Assembly: GCA_024233865.1 (NCBI GenBank)
Contig: JACKPA010000002.1
Coordinates: forward strand, 1 to 64,000
DNA: 64,000 nucleotides
Reading direction: 5' to 3'
From: Leptospiraceae bacterium
GTDB lineage: Bacteria; Spirochaetota; Leptospiria; Leptospirales; Leptospiraceae
In this document: positions 45,264 to 54,032 of the stretch, in pieces
How the letters are laid out: each line of letters begins with the position of its first letter
Position numbering within the stretch: position 1 is the stretch's first letter
Notes under the pieces: model-generated
Databases searched by the model: none
What the model was told of the DNA's origin: nothing
What the model saw: only the letters and a program-made list of their open reading frames with translations
Made by a program: the position numbers and the translations under genes

Positions 45264-46187
45264 ATGAACTTACCATCAGTAGTAAAACCAAACAACGGTC
45301 TTTCAAAAACCATAAACAAGCCAAGCAGTGTCCAAGTCTTGGACTTAGGTAGAGCAACTGCTCTGAAAAAGAAGTCACAACAGGATGATATTTCATCCCA
45401 GTTTGGAATCAAAAAAGGTTCACTCGACCTAGTTCTTATTGGTGATTTGACAGGGAGTATGGCTTCTTACCATAGGTTGTTAAAAGACCAATTCACAACC
45501 TTGAGCAGGGAATTACAGCAGTTCATTCCCGACTTGCAGATTGGGATTGTCTTTTATCTCGATCATGGGCAAGGCGATCCTTACACCACTCAAGTTTGCC
45601 AAATCACTCCGGATGTGAAAAAGCTCCATGAATTTATCCAAAAAACTCCAACTGGTTCCGGAGGAGACGCTCCCGAAGCTGTGGAAGATGCTCTGCACGA
45701 TGTACTTGTGATTAACTGGCGACCAAGAGTAAACCGTTCCATTGTGATCTTTGGAGACGCAACAGGAAAAGAGCCTAATAACTGCCCGCACCAATACAGC
45801 TATTTTGGGATCACAAAATCCCTTTACGAGAAACAAGTGACCATCAATTCGGTATTTTGTCAATCCGGATATTCAGTCGATAGCTTGCAAAGGGCTTTTC
45901 CTGTGGAAATCGGTGATTTTTCTAAAAAAATTGCCAATCCGTCAGATGTACAGTTTTTTTCTTGGCTTGCCAATGTAACGGGTGGAATGATAATTGGTGT
46001 AGACCAGATCACCGACCTCTTGGACATCATCAAGGCTTCGGCTGCGAAGGATGCTGGTGTTATGGATGAGTATGAGGCGAGTATGAAGAAAGATCGAACT
46101 TCGGGAAGGACAATAGAACTGATTTCAGTGAGCAAAGCAGCTCTGGAGAGGAAGAGGATTGCAAGCAAAAGGTTGATGTTGACTTGA
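45264..46187 (+). CDS. von Willebrand factor A domain protein
   Basis: A 307-aa protein with one vWA domain from about residue 53. The metal-ion-dependent adhesion site is present as DLTGS (61-65), with GGDAPEAVEDAL and FGDATGKE as later metal/loop elements. There is no signal peptide, so it is cytoplasmic. Cytoplasmic vWA proteins often work as assembly adaptors for ATPases or chaperones. It follows the J-domain gene by 3 nt. Its last 60 nt are duplicated at 46996, beyond a toxin-antitoxin pair. Confidence 0.88.
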   Translation: MNLPSVVKPNNGLSKTINKPSSVQVLDLGRATALKKKSQQDDISSQFGIKKGSLDLVLIGDLTGSMASYHRLLKDQFTTLSRELQQFIPDLQIGIVFYLDHGQGDPYTTQVCQITPDVKKLHEFIQKTPTGSGGDAPEAVEDALHDVLVINWRPRVNRSIVIFGDATGKEPNNCPHQYSYFGITKSLYEKQVTINSVFCQSGYSVDSLQRAFPVEIGDFSKKIANPSDVQFFSWLANVTGGMIIGVDQITDLLDIIKASAAKDAGVMDEYEASMKKDRTSGRTIELISVSKAALERKRIASKRLMLT

Positions 46188-46271
46188 TGGTGATGAAGAG
46201 TGGCTGGTGGTAGCTGGCTGCTCTTGGTTTTTAGGAGTGATTCTATGGAAAAAGATGAGTTAGGAATGAGT
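46128..46271 (+). repeat. Flanking direct repeat, left copy
   Basis: About 145 nt that covers the 3' end of the vWA gene, the spacer and the first codons of a TPR gene (ATGGAAAAAGATGAG), near-identical to 46996-47150. The right copy has 10 extra bases near its end. The TPR frame in this left copy dies after 14 codons, so this is the disrupted copy. Confidence 0.85.
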
Positions 46272-46308
46272 ACTGACAGATATTTATAAGTGATAAAATG
46301 GAGGAAAA

Positions 46309-46569
46309 ATGAAAGATTTAACTTTAGATACAGATAGTCATTTACTAGGAATAAGGAAAGTAATTAAACCGATTGACAACAAGATAGTTATTGAGATTCC
46401 AAGCGAATTTTTATCTAAAACGATAGAGGTTATATTATTTCCTATAGATGAGAACCAAGATACGGAATCTAAAAGACCGTATGGGCTTGCAAAAGGAGTA
46501 TTTTCTGTTTCAGATGAATTCTTTGAAGATCTACCAGATGAAATATTAAAGGGATTTGGAGCAATATGA
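46309..46569 (+). CDS. vapB: VapB-type antitoxin (DUF2281-like)
   Basis: An 86-aa protein behind GGAGGAAA. The N-terminal half resembles an AbrB/MazE-like strand pair (KIVIEIPSEFLSKTIEVILFP). The C-terminus RPYGLAKGVFSVSDEFFEDLPDEIL matches the toxin-binding tail of VapB antitoxins (xGxxKGxFxVxDDFxxPLPxEIL). It overlaps the toxin start by 4 nt, the usual coupled arrangement. The pair lies between two copies of a 145-nt direct repeat. Confidence 0.85.
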   Translation: MKDLTLDTDSHLLGIRKVIKPIDNKIVIEIPSEFLSKTIEVILFPIDENQDTESKRPYGLAKGVFSVSDEFFEDLPDEILKGFGAI

Positions 46570-46958
46570 AATTTTTAATAGATACTCATATATTTCTTTG
46601 GTATATTACAAATGATAATAGATTAGACTTAGGTTTCAAAAATATTATAATAGATAAAACTAATGAAATATATTTGAGTGTTGTTTCTATATGGGAAATG
46701 CTTATAAAAGCAAAGCTAGGTAAATTATTTATACCTCAACCATATTATAAATTTATTGTGGAGCAATTAGAGCAACATAAGATTGATGTATTAGCAGTCA
46801 ATAAAATTGAATTGGTTCACTTAGAGAGTTTGCCAGAGATACATAAAGATCCTTTTGACAGAATTATGATTTGCCAAAGTATAGAATACAACCATATACT
46901 TTTAACAGATGATAATAATATCTTAAAATATCCGATTAAAAGGTTAAATAGCCAATGA
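46566..46958 (+). CDS. vapC: VapC-type PIN-domain toxin
   Basis: A 130-aa PIN-domain ribonuclease of the VapC group, which cleave tRNA or rRNA. The acidic residues are in place: Asp6 in FLIDTHIFLWY, Glu in VSIWEMLIK, Asp in HKDPFDRIM and Asp in LLTDDNNIL. It should be neutralised by the overlapping upstream antitoxin. Together they form a complete type II toxin-antitoxin module. Confidence 0.9.
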   Translation: MKFLIDTHIFLWYITNDNRLDLGFKNIIIDKTNEIYLSVVSIWEMLIKAKLGKLFIPQPYYKFIVEQLEQHKIDVLAVNKIELVHLESLPEIHKDPFDRIMICQSIEYNHILLTDDNNILKYPIKRLNSQ

Positions 46959-46995
46959 TAAGGTAAAAAACAGATGAAAGAGGAGGTTTTATTCT

Positions 46996-47150
46996 GTGAG
47001 CAAAGCAGCTCTGGAGAGGAAGAAGATTGCAAGCAAAAGGTTGATGTTGACTTGATGGTGTTTGAGAGTGGCTGGTGGAAACCAACTGCTCTTGGTGATT
47101 TAGGAGAGATTCTATGGAAAAAGATGAGTTAGAAAAGTTTAGGAATGAGT
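46996..47150 (+). repeat. Flanking direct repeat, right copy
   Basis: Right copy of the repeat at 46128-46271. It carries a fragment of the vWA gene's 3' end and the intact start of the TPR gene at 47114. The pair brackets VapBC. Confidence 0.85.
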
Positions 47151-47689
47151 TACCGGATGATGTGGAGGAGTTGAAAAGACTGGGGGAGGAATATTTTGAG
47201 CATGATGAAGAAGAAAAAGCAAAAGAATGTTTTGAGGAAATATTAAAACTAGTATCTCAGAGTGATTTTCATATCGAAACTTTAAGTATTCAGACATCTA
47301 TAGAAAAAAAGATTGAATCTCTTCGAAAAGTAATTGAATTAAATCCAAATAATGGATGTATTTTATTGGACATAGGAAGAATTTACTTTGAGCAGGGAAA
47401 ATTTGAAGAAGCAATTAAATATGTTAATAAAGCTCTTAAATTATATTCCAATATTGAAAGTGCCTTTTTAAAAATTAAAGAAATTTACATTAAACAAGGT
47501 AAATTTGAAGAAACAATTGAACTGAATCCCAGTAACATTAAAATTTTACACATGCTTGAAGAAAACTATTCTCAAATTAGTGATTTTTGTTTTGAACAAG
47601 GTATGTACGAAATAGCAATTGAATGCTCTCGTAAAATAATTGATACTTTAAAAACTAGAGAAGAAATTGAAAAAAATGTCTTACTATAA
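47114..47689 (+). CDS. TPR protein upstream of a kinase gene
   Basis: A 191-aa TPR protein (units such as CILLDIGRIYFEQGKFEEAIKYVNKAL and SAFLKIKEIYIKQGKFEETIEL). It probably senses or docks a partner for the kinase-like protein encoded 5 nt later. In the paralogue at 57244 the same two parts form one protein. Here a run of seven A (47670-47676) near the end would join the two frames after a -1 shift, so the split may be recent or programmed. The original upstream neighbour was the vWA gene. Confidence 0.75.
   Translation: MEKDELEKFRNELPDDVEELKRLGEEYFEHDEEEKAKECFEEILKLVSQSDFHIETLSIQTSIEKKIESLRKVIELNPNNGCILLDIGRIYFEQGKFEEAIKYVNKALKLYSNIESAFLKIKEIYIKQGKFEETIELNPSNIKILHMLEENYSQISDFCFEQGMYEIAIECSRKIIDTLKTREEIEKNVLL
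47670..47677 (+). other. Possible slippery site A_AAA_AAT joining TPR and kinase frames
   Basis: In the TPR frame the codons read gaa aaa aat gtc. A one-base backward slip on the heptamer at 47671-47677 moves ribosomes into the kinase frame without meeting a stop and bypasses the stop at 47687. Whether it is used is unknown. Confidence 0.4.
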
Positions 47690-47694
47690 AACCA

Positions 47695-48609
47695 ATGATA
47701 AAAGCTATAAGAAATAAAACAGAGAAAGAAAGAATATTCTTTCAAATTCAAAAGACTGAACTCAAAGCCCGTCTTGATGAAAGAAACAAAGTCATTCAAG
47801 ACTTATCTCATCACATAAAAAACCTAATAAGCAGTGTAATAGATCCATTGGAACGAATCCATAGATCTTCCTCATCAACAGAGCACAAAAGCGATATAGA
47901 AAACGCTTTAAGAGGAACAAAACTCATTCGCGAAATTGTCAACGCAATGAATTTATCCTTTCAAGGAAGTATTGAAGACTTTCAATACGATATTGAAAAA
48001 AATTCCAACGGAAAAAGTCTAAATCATATACTTATAAAGTCTTTGCAATATGCAATCAGCAATATGTTTGACGCAAAAAACTTTCACCAATTCCAATTTG
48101 CCTATTTTAAAGGAGAACGAAAACTCGTTAGAGAGGCAAAATCCGATTGGCAAAAGGTATCTGGCATAGAAGAATTTGAACACCTAATAAATTATACAAA
48201 CAGGTATTTTTTCTATTTGGAGCATCTAAACATAGAACGAGCAGAGCAATACTTGATAGGAGATGACAAAAACTCTACCCTCAAGTTACTCATTCTCTTC
48301 CAAGAAATATTGCTCAATGCCGTTAAATATACCGGATTCGTTGAAAAAGAAAAACGTTTTATCAAAATTGAATTTATAGAAACCAATGAACTCATTCAAA
48401 TAAGGGTGGCAAATAGCTATCTACCAGATAACAAAATTAAGAGTTCAGGACTAGGACATGTGATCATAGAAAACTTCGCTAAGCTACTAAAACACGAACC
48501 GGAAATTCAAAAACAAGATGGAATCTATTCCATAACAATTAAATTTCAAAATTTTTGGAATCATCAAAACACACAAAATGGAGAAGAGAATGAAAATACT
48601 ATACGTTGA
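47695..48609 (+). CDS. Atypical histidine-kinase-like protein
   Basis: A 304-aa soluble protein. A conserved block KARLDERNKVIQDLSHHIKN (about residues 24-43) looks like a coiled coil running into an H-box with His39/His40. A helical region follows, then a GHKL ATPase signature: N-box EILLNAVKY (204-212) and G-box GLGHVIIEN (252-260). No sensor domain is present; the preceding TPR protein may fill that role. Its 3' end overlaps the receiver gene by 20 nt. It is about one-third identical by eye to the 50278 protein. Confidence 0.72.
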   Translation: MIKAIRNKTEKERIFFQIQKTELKARLDERNKVIQDLSHHIKNLISSVIDPLERIHRSSSSTEHKSDIENALRGTKLIREIVNAMNLSFQGSIEDFQYDIEKNSNGKSLNHILIKSLQYAISNMFDAKNFHQFQFAYFKGERKLVREAKSDWQKVSGIEEFEHLINYTNRYFFYLEHLNIERAEQYLIGDDKNSTLKLLILFQEILLNAVKYTGFVEKEKRFIKIEFIETNELIQIRVANSYLPDNKIKSSGLGHVIIENFAKLLKHEPEIQKQDGIYSITIKFQNFWNHQNTQNGEENENTIR

Positions 48610-49618
48610 AGACGAAATAGTTAAACACTTGGGAAAAATAGAGAAACTATTTGGTAAATACTTGAGTGAAGAAGTTATTCAGGAATTGGGCGAATTGAAG
48701 GCTGACATAAATGACGGAATAGCCATTGATCCAAAGGAAATCAAACAAACTATCGAAAAGTCCGGTATTGTTGAAATCGAATACCATTTTCCGGATGCCT
48801 TAAAGAAAGTTGTATTAGGATACGAGAAATATGATCTGTTTGTCATAGACAGAAACCTTGCTTCCGTCGGATACAAAAAAGAAGAGATTCCCCCAATCAC
48901 ATCACCCAAGTTTGATGTAGAAAAATACAAAGAGCGTGAAGGAGACTACTTCCTAAATTACCTGTTTTGCAGAGAAGGTGTAAAAATTCTAAAGAAGTTC
49001 TATTTCTTATCTGCCTATGAAGCAACTGATATACGAAACAGAGAAAATCTGGAATATTTCTTTGATATAGGTGAATTTAGTAAAGAAAAGTTCATTGAAA
49101 AAGGAAATGAAAAAGATGAAAAACGTCTTAGAGAGTTGATAGATAACCTAGAAACAGTCAAATTAAGATATGACAATCAAAGATATATACAAGCATTGCT
49201 GTTGAATATAAATTCGGAAATCAGTGAGACTTTTTTTCAAATCGTTATGAGACAGTATTTAGCTGATGATATTACTTCTAACGTAATAAATATCCGTAGT
49301 ATATACGAAAATATAATCCAAAAAATCGCAGAAAAGAAAAACATCACTGAAGTTTATGATACACAGGGAAATCAGAAGAAATTCAATGGCGATAAATTTG
49401 TCAAATATCTATACGATAACACAACAAGAAAGACTAGACTAAAAGCCGGTCCTGTCATAAGCATATTTGCAAAAGGATTGTTTCCTTTGGCTAGTGCATT
49501 GGAAGCACACAAAAACTTTAAAAGAGAAGACTACCAACCAAGCCTCGAAACAGTCCAAGCACTTGTTTCCATGCTAAAAGACATTATCCTTTGGTTTGAA
49601 GATGTGGTGAATTCGTAA
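48590..49618 (+). CDS. Receiver-like protein with long helical C-terminus
   Basis: The start is set at ATG 48590 (GGAGAAGAGA upstream), giving MKILYVEDE, a receiver-domain first strand with its acidic pair. The phospho-acceptor candidate is Asp in LFVIDRNLA, and a Ser on the next strands in KKFYFLSAYE. The receiver is enlarged by insertions relative to CheY. The C-terminal about 190 residues are helical and end in LETVQALVSMLKDIILWF, which could be a divergent HEPN-like bundle without the catalytic motif. The C-terminal 64 nt are nearly identical to those of 51148. It pairs with the overlapping kinase gene. Confidence 0.65.
   Translation: MKILYVEDEIVKHLGKIEKLFGKYLSEEVIQELGELKADINDGIAIDPKEIKQTIEKSGIVEIEYHFPDALKKVVLGYEKYDLFVIDRNLASVGYKKEEIPPITSPKFDVEKYKEREGDYFLNYLFCREGVKILKKFYFLSAYEATDIRNRENLEYFFDIGEFSKEKFIEKGNEKDEKRLRELIDNLETVKLRYDNQRYIQALLLNINSEISETFFQIVMRQYLADDITSNVINIRSIYENIIQKIAEKKNITEVYDTQGNQKKFNGDKFVKYLYDNTTRKTRLKAGPVISIFAKGLFPLASALEAHKNFKREDYQPSLETVQALVSMLKDIILWFEDVVNS
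49544..49607 (+). repeat. Near-identical coding segment shared with 52111-52174
   Basis: Sixty-four nt encoding LETVQALVSMLKDIILWF differ from the 52111-52174 copy at only two or three positions, although the rest of the two genes is far more diverged. This suggests gene conversion or strong constraint at the C-terminus. Confidence 0.7.
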
Positions 49619-49636
49619 AAAGAAGGAAAAAACAAA

Positions 49637-49876
49637 ATGCAAAACATAATCATAACAGGGCAGTTATTAGATCAAAAAACTATCATTCTTGATGCACCTG
49701 TAAATATCAAGAACCAAAAAATCAGAATTACCATCGAACCTATAATAGACAAAAAAAAGAATAGGAATGAAGTTTTAGATTTAATCCGAAAACGTCAAAA
49801 AGAAAGAAATTATATTTCTCGATCTAAGGAAGAAGTAGATAAGAGCATAACTTTAGAAAAGGATAGCTGGGAATGA
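49637..49876 (+). CDS. Antitoxin of a second PIN toxin
   Basis: A 79-aa protein behind GAAGGAAA. It begins with an AbrB-like strand region (IIITGQLLDQKTIILDAPVNIKNQKIRITIEP) and ends in a charged helical tail (RKRQKERNYISRSKEEVDKS) typical of antitoxin toxin-wrapping segments. Its stop overlaps the PIN gene start by 4 nt, which with the partner defines a type II module. Confidence 0.75.
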   Translation: MQNIIITGQLLDQKTIILDAPVNIKNQKIRITIEPIIDKKKNRNEVLDLIRKRQKERNYISRSKEEVDKSITLEKDSWE

Positions 49877-50262
49877 AAATATACTTGGATAGTGCTATTA
49901 TCATATACTTGATAGAAGATATAATTCCTTATTCAGATAAGATAAAGAATAGACTTTCTAATACTGGAATAGAATTATTCGCAAGTGAATTATCTCGATT
50001 AGAATGTCGGATGCATCCAATCAAAACTAATAATTTGGAATTATTACAAGATTATGATTTATATTTCCAGTCAAATATTTTTGATGTATTACAATTATCC
50101 AGAAATGTGATGGAAAAGGCAACAGAAATCAGAGCAAAATACAGTTTTAAAACACCTGATGCTATTCACTTAGCGATCTCAGTAATTAACAATTGTGAAA
50201 TTTTCTTAACTAATGATCTTGAATTGAAAAAGTTTTCCGAAATAAGTATAGAGACCTTATAA
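49873..50262 (+). CDS. vapC: PIN-domain toxin (second VapC-like)
   Basis: A 129-aa PIN-domain protein with the acidic active-site set: Asp6 (IYLDSAIIIYLIE), Glu in ELSRLECRMHP, Asp in TPDAIHLAI and Asp in FLTNDLEL. It is a different subgroup from the 46566 toxin. The module lies between a receiver gene and the next kinase gene, 15 nt from each neighbour, so it probably belongs to the same transcript. Confidence 0.88.
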   Translation: MKIYLDSAIIIYLIEDIIPYSDKIKNRLSNTGIELFASELSRLECRMHPIKTNNLELLQDYDLYFQSNIFDVLQLSRNVMEKATEIRAKYSFKTPDAIHLAISVINNCEIFLTNDLELKKFSEISIETL

Positions 50263-50277
50263 AAGGATAGAAATGTA

Positions 50278-51126
50278 ATGGGGAGAAAGGAAAAATCTCA
50301 AATTGAGTTTAAAGCACGTCTTGATGAAAGAAACAACATTATCAACCTATTATCACACAAAATTAAAAACATGGTTAGCTCTTCCGAAAGCTCACTCCTT
50401 AAAGTTGAAAGCGAAGAACAATTCCAAAAAGGTGCAAACAAAGCAAGACTAAAAAACACAATCAAAACATTAAATACAATCAATCAATTGGTAACGGGAA
50501 TTGACTCATCTTTTAAAGTAACAAAAGAAGATTTGGAATATGACACTCAACACAAAGAAAACGAGGAAAGCATTTCTGAATTAATTCTTCATTCCATTCG
50601 ATATTCTGTAGAAAATATTCTATCAAATGGCTATAATTTCGGAAAATTCCAAGAGAATTACTTCCCCAATGACGCATCCTTAGAACTGGCACAAGCAGAA
50701 TGGTCTGATGTTTTATCAACTCCAGATAAAAACCAATGGATTTACTTCCTAAATAAGCATTTTTTCACTGCAGAATTGCAACTACTTGATGATTTAACGA
50801 CTTATACAATTGGAGACAAAAAGAATTCCAAAACTAATTTATTTGCGATATTACAAGAAGCAATCTTTAATGGAATAAAATATTCTTCTTATGTTCCTTA
50901 TGAAAAACGAAAATTAAAAATATTATCAAACCAAAGTAGAACTATTGTATCATTAAAGGTGGAGAATACTTTTGATTCAAAAATATTGAATGAAACAAAG
51001 GGAGTTGGTCATATTATTATTGAAAATGCAGAGAAATTTCTGGATTCTCCACCCATTATTACTAAGGATAATGGAATTTATTCCGTAGAATTGAAAATTC
51101 CAAACTTTTGGAAAAAACAAATTTAA
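50278..51126 (+). CDS. Atypical histidine-kinase-like protein (paralogue of 47695)
   Basis: A 282-aa soluble protein with the same plan as 47695: FKARLDERNNIINLLSHKIKN (about residues 11-31, candidate His27), a helical middle, N-box EAIFNGIKYSSY from 194 and G-box GVGHIIIENAEKFL from 242. It lacks both sensor and TPR, so the input must come from another protein. It is followed 21 nt later by its receiver partner. The paralogous pair arose by duplication of the kinase-receiver unit. Confidence 0.72.
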   Translation: MGRKEKSQIEFKARLDERNNIINLLSHKIKNMVSSSESSLLKVESEEQFQKGANKARLKNTIKTLNTINQLVTGIDSSFKVTKEDLEYDTQHKENEESISELILHSIRYSVENILSNGYNFGKFQENYFPNDASLELAQAEWSDVLSTPDKNQWIYFLNKHFFTAELQLLDDLTTYTIGDKKNSKTNLFAILQEAIFNGIKYSSYVPYEKRKLKILSNQSRTIVSLKVENTFDSKILNETKGVGHIIIENAEKFLDSPPIITKDNGIYSVELKIPNFWKKQI

Positions 51127-51147
51127 TCCAATAAAGGACAAGCCACA

Positions 51148-52185
51148 ATGAAAATACTTTACGTTGAAGACGAAATTGGTAAACACATAGATAACGTATT
51201 GACCCTATTTGATAAATATCTAACTCTTGAGATTAAAAATCAAATAGATAAACTGATCGAAAAGACATCAGAAAAGAGGAAAGGAATTTCTGGCATAGAA
51301 CTAAGGGAGGTCATTAACAATTCAGATATAATCCATGTTGAATATAGGTTTCCGGATACTTTAAAGGAATTGAGTCAACACTACAACCAGTATGATTTAA
51401 TCATAGTGGATAGAAACCTTTCGGAAGAAAAGTATACAGAACAAGAAATCCAGGACATTAAGATATTTCTGCCAGTTTTTAAAAAGGAATTCTATGCAGG
51501 CAAAGAAGGAGGTGGTCGAGAAGGCGATTACTTATTGCATTACCTTTTTTGTAAAGTGGGTGAAAAAGTTCTCAAGAAATTTTACTTTTTATCTGCATAC
51601 TCTGATGATTTGAGCAAACAAGACTTACTGGAATACTATGTAAATTTAGATTTATTAACCCAAAATAATTTTATACCAAAAAACAATGAAAATATCGTAA
51701 GGTTCCGGGATGAAATTGTAAATGAGATTGAGAACCTTACGATTCGACATGATAACTTGATTTATCTTAAGACCTTAAAAGATCATATAAATAATGAATT
51801 GGCAAAAGATTTTTTTAGCATCTTGAAAAATCAAAAAAGCATTGATTATATTGAACAAAATGTAGACCTTTCCAGAAAGATTTATGAAAGTATATCCAGA
51901 AAAATAATTCAAAAGAATAAGATTAATTTCAAAGCAGGTCAAAAGAACTTAATTGATTATTTGGAAGACAAAGATGAGCAAGGTAAACCAAATTATAAAA
52001 ATTATAAGCTAAATTCAGGACCAATTCTATGTTTATTTGGAAGGACTCTTTATTACATCACAAGTAGCAATATTCATAAAGACTACGAGTCAAACTTGTA
52101 TAAACCATCTCTCGAAACAGTCCAAGCACTTGTTTCCATGCTAAAAGACATCATCCTTTGGTTTGATGATGTGATGGGTTCTTAA
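51148..52185 (+). CDS. Receiver-like protein (paralogue of 48590)
   Basis: A 345-aa protein beginning MKILYVEDEIGKH with an AAGGAC site upstream. Candidate phospho-acceptor Asp is in LIIVDRNLS. The conserved EGDYLLHYLFCKVGEKVLKKFYFLSAY block is shared with 48590. The helical C-terminus is alike in both and ends in the nearly identical 64-nt segment. No DNA-binding domain is recognised, so the output is probably protein-protein or RNA-directed. Confidence 0.65.
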   Translation: MKILYVEDEIGKHIDNVLTLFDKYLTLEIKNQIDKLIEKTSEKRKGISGIELREVINNSDIIHVEYRFPDTLKELSQHYNQYDLIIVDRNLSEEKYTEQEIQDIKIFLPVFKKEFYAGKEGGGREGDYLLHYLFCKVGEKVLKKFYFLSAYSDDLSKQDLLEYYVNLDLLTQNNFIPKNNENIVRFRDEIVNEIENLTIRHDNLIYLKTLKDHINNELAKDFFSILKNQKSIDYIEQNVDLSRKIYESISRKIIQKNKINFKAGQKNLIDYLEDKDEQGKPNYKNYKLNSGPILCLFGRTLYYITSSNIHKDYESNLYKPSLETVQALVSMLKDIILWFDDVMGS

Positions 52186-52239
52186 AAGAAAATTTAGGAC
52201 TTGACGTTTTGCCAGAAGGTTCATAAAGTTAAAAATACC

Positions 52240-53958
52240 ATGAAAAAGAAAAAACTTCCTCTGGGTGTCAGCGATTTTAAGAAGATTCTAGAAAGGGATT
52301 ATTACTATGTTGATAAAACTTTGCTAATCAAAGAGATCCTTGACTCTGGTACTGAAGTTTACCTAATCACCCGTCCGAGAAGATTTGGAAAAACACTCAA
52401 TTTATCTATGTTAAAATGCTTTTTTGAAGTTCCTCTCCTTTGTGGGGAGCAGGAGGCATGTCTGTCCTCAACTAAAGAAAATCTATTCCAACACCTTAAC
52501 ATCTGGCAGCAAGGAGAGGAATACACAGAACACCATGAAAAATATCCAGTAATAATTCTAACTTTCAAGGATGTGAAAGAAGAAAATTGGGAAAATTGTT
52601 ATAATAAAATTATAGAAACTATTATTGATGAATACAAAAGACATGACTACCTCACTTATTCTGATAAAATTCCGGATTATGAAAAAGAAAAGGTCGATTC
52701 TATTATTCACAGAAAAGCTTTAGATACGGATTATTCCAATTCTATCAAAAACCTATCCAAATACCTCCATAAGCATTACAACCAAAATGTCATAATTCTC
52801 ATTGATGAATACGATACTCCCATACATTCTGCTTACGATAAAGGATATTTCCAAAAAGTCGTAGACTTCCTGCGGACATTTCTCGGTGCAGGACTAAAGG
52901 ACAATTCCTTTTTGGAAAAGGGAGTTATTACTGGCATTTTGCGAGTAGCAAAAGAAAATATATTTTCCGATTTAAATAATCTTGAGGTTTCAACCATTCT
53001 TGATTTTGAATGTGCAGACAAATTTGGTTTTACCGAATCAGAAGTGATTCATTTTTTGAAAGATTACGATTTAGAAAAACATTTTGAAGATGTCAAAAGA
53101 TGGTACAATGGTTATGTATTTGGTGATGTTCATGATATATACAATCCTTGGTCAATTATCAATTATGTAAAAAAGTATAAAGCCGGTTTACAAGCCTACT
53201 GGGTAAATACATCAAGCAATACCCTCATAAACACATTGCTCAGTCAAGGTGATAGGCAAGTCAAACATGAATTAGAACACTTACTAAACAATCAACCGAT
53301 TTCCAAAGTCATTACCACCAACACTGTATTTTCTGATATTGAGAAAGATAGCAGCCACCTTTGGAGTTTTCTTTTGTTTGCTGGCTATTTGAAGGCCGTA
53401 GGGAAGGAAACTAACCTGGATGGTGAATTGGAATGTAAACTGCTCATTCCGAATAAGGAAGTTTATACAACATACAGAATATTTGTAAAAAGCTGGTTCC
53501 AAGAAAATCTACCAAATAGCGAAGTGGAACTTATGATAAAGAGTTTATTAAATGGTGAAGCAAAAGACTTTGAGGACATTCTACAAAAATTTGTGCTAAA
53601 TTCCATGAGTTTCTTTGACCCTACTGGTAATGAACCGGAAAAGGTCTACCACGCTTTTGTTCTTGGTCTTCTAATCAACATAAACCAAACTCATGCTGTG
53701 AAATCCAATCGTGAAAGCGGTTTTGGTCGTTATGACATTATGCTCATTCCAAAAAGCAAGTCGGATAATGGTGTGATTATAGAATTTAAAAAGGTACGGA
53801 GTGATAAAGGTGAAACCCTCGAAACAGCTTGCGAGTCAGCTCTACAACAGATCGAAGAGAAGCAATACGAAGTTGCACTACGGGAAATGGGAATCAGCAC
53901 CATTTATAAATATGGCATTGCCTTTGAGGGAAAAAAAGTGCTAGTTCATTGCAAATAA
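52240..53958 (+). CDS. AAA-ATPase-like protein with PD-(D/E)XK nuclease domain
   Basis: I prefer ATG 52240 because the family starts with KKLPLGVSDFKKIL. The N-terminal AAA-ATPase-like domain (PF09820 type) shows YYYVDKTLLIKEIL and the P-loop-like RPRRFGKTLNLSML, with LIDEYDTPIH as Walker B. The C-terminal part carries a PD-(D/E)XK-type core (GRYDIMLIP...GVIIEFKKVR) of the DUF1703 kind. The family is abundant, often mobile, and of unproven role. It is the last gene before leader B and need not belong to either system. Confidence 0.85.
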   Translation: MKKKKLPLGVSDFKKILERDYYYVDKTLLIKEILDSGTEVYLITRPRRFGKTLNLSMLKCFFEVPLLCGEQEACLSSTKENLFQHLNIWQQGEEYTEHHEKYPVIILTFKDVKEENWENCYNKIIETIIDEYKRHDYLTYSDKIPDYEKEKVDSIIHRKALDTDYSNSIKNLSKYLHKHYNQNVIILIDEYDTPIHSAYDKGYFQKVVDFLRTFLGAGLKDNSFLEKGVITGILRVAKENIFSDLNNLEVSTILDFECADKFGFTESEVIHFLKDYDLEKHFEDVKRWYNGYVFGDVHDIYNPWSIINYVKKYKAGLQAYWVNTSSNTLINTLLSQGDRQVKHELEHLLNNQPISKVITTNTVFSDIEKDSSHLWSFLLFAGYLKAVGKETNLDGELECKLLIPNKEVYTTYRIFVKSWFQENLPNSEVELMIKSLLNGEAKDFEDILQKFVLNSMSFFDPTGNEPEKVYHAFVLGLLININQTHAVKSNRESGFGRYDIMLIPKSKSDNGVIIEFKKVRSDKGETLETACESALQQIEEKQYEVALREMGISTIYKYGIAFEGKKVLVHCK

Positions 53959-54032
53959 AAAAACGAGATAGTAGTTTTAAAACGACCAATTAAAATATTT
54001 TGCTCTGATGATTAAAAAATATATTTTTTAAT

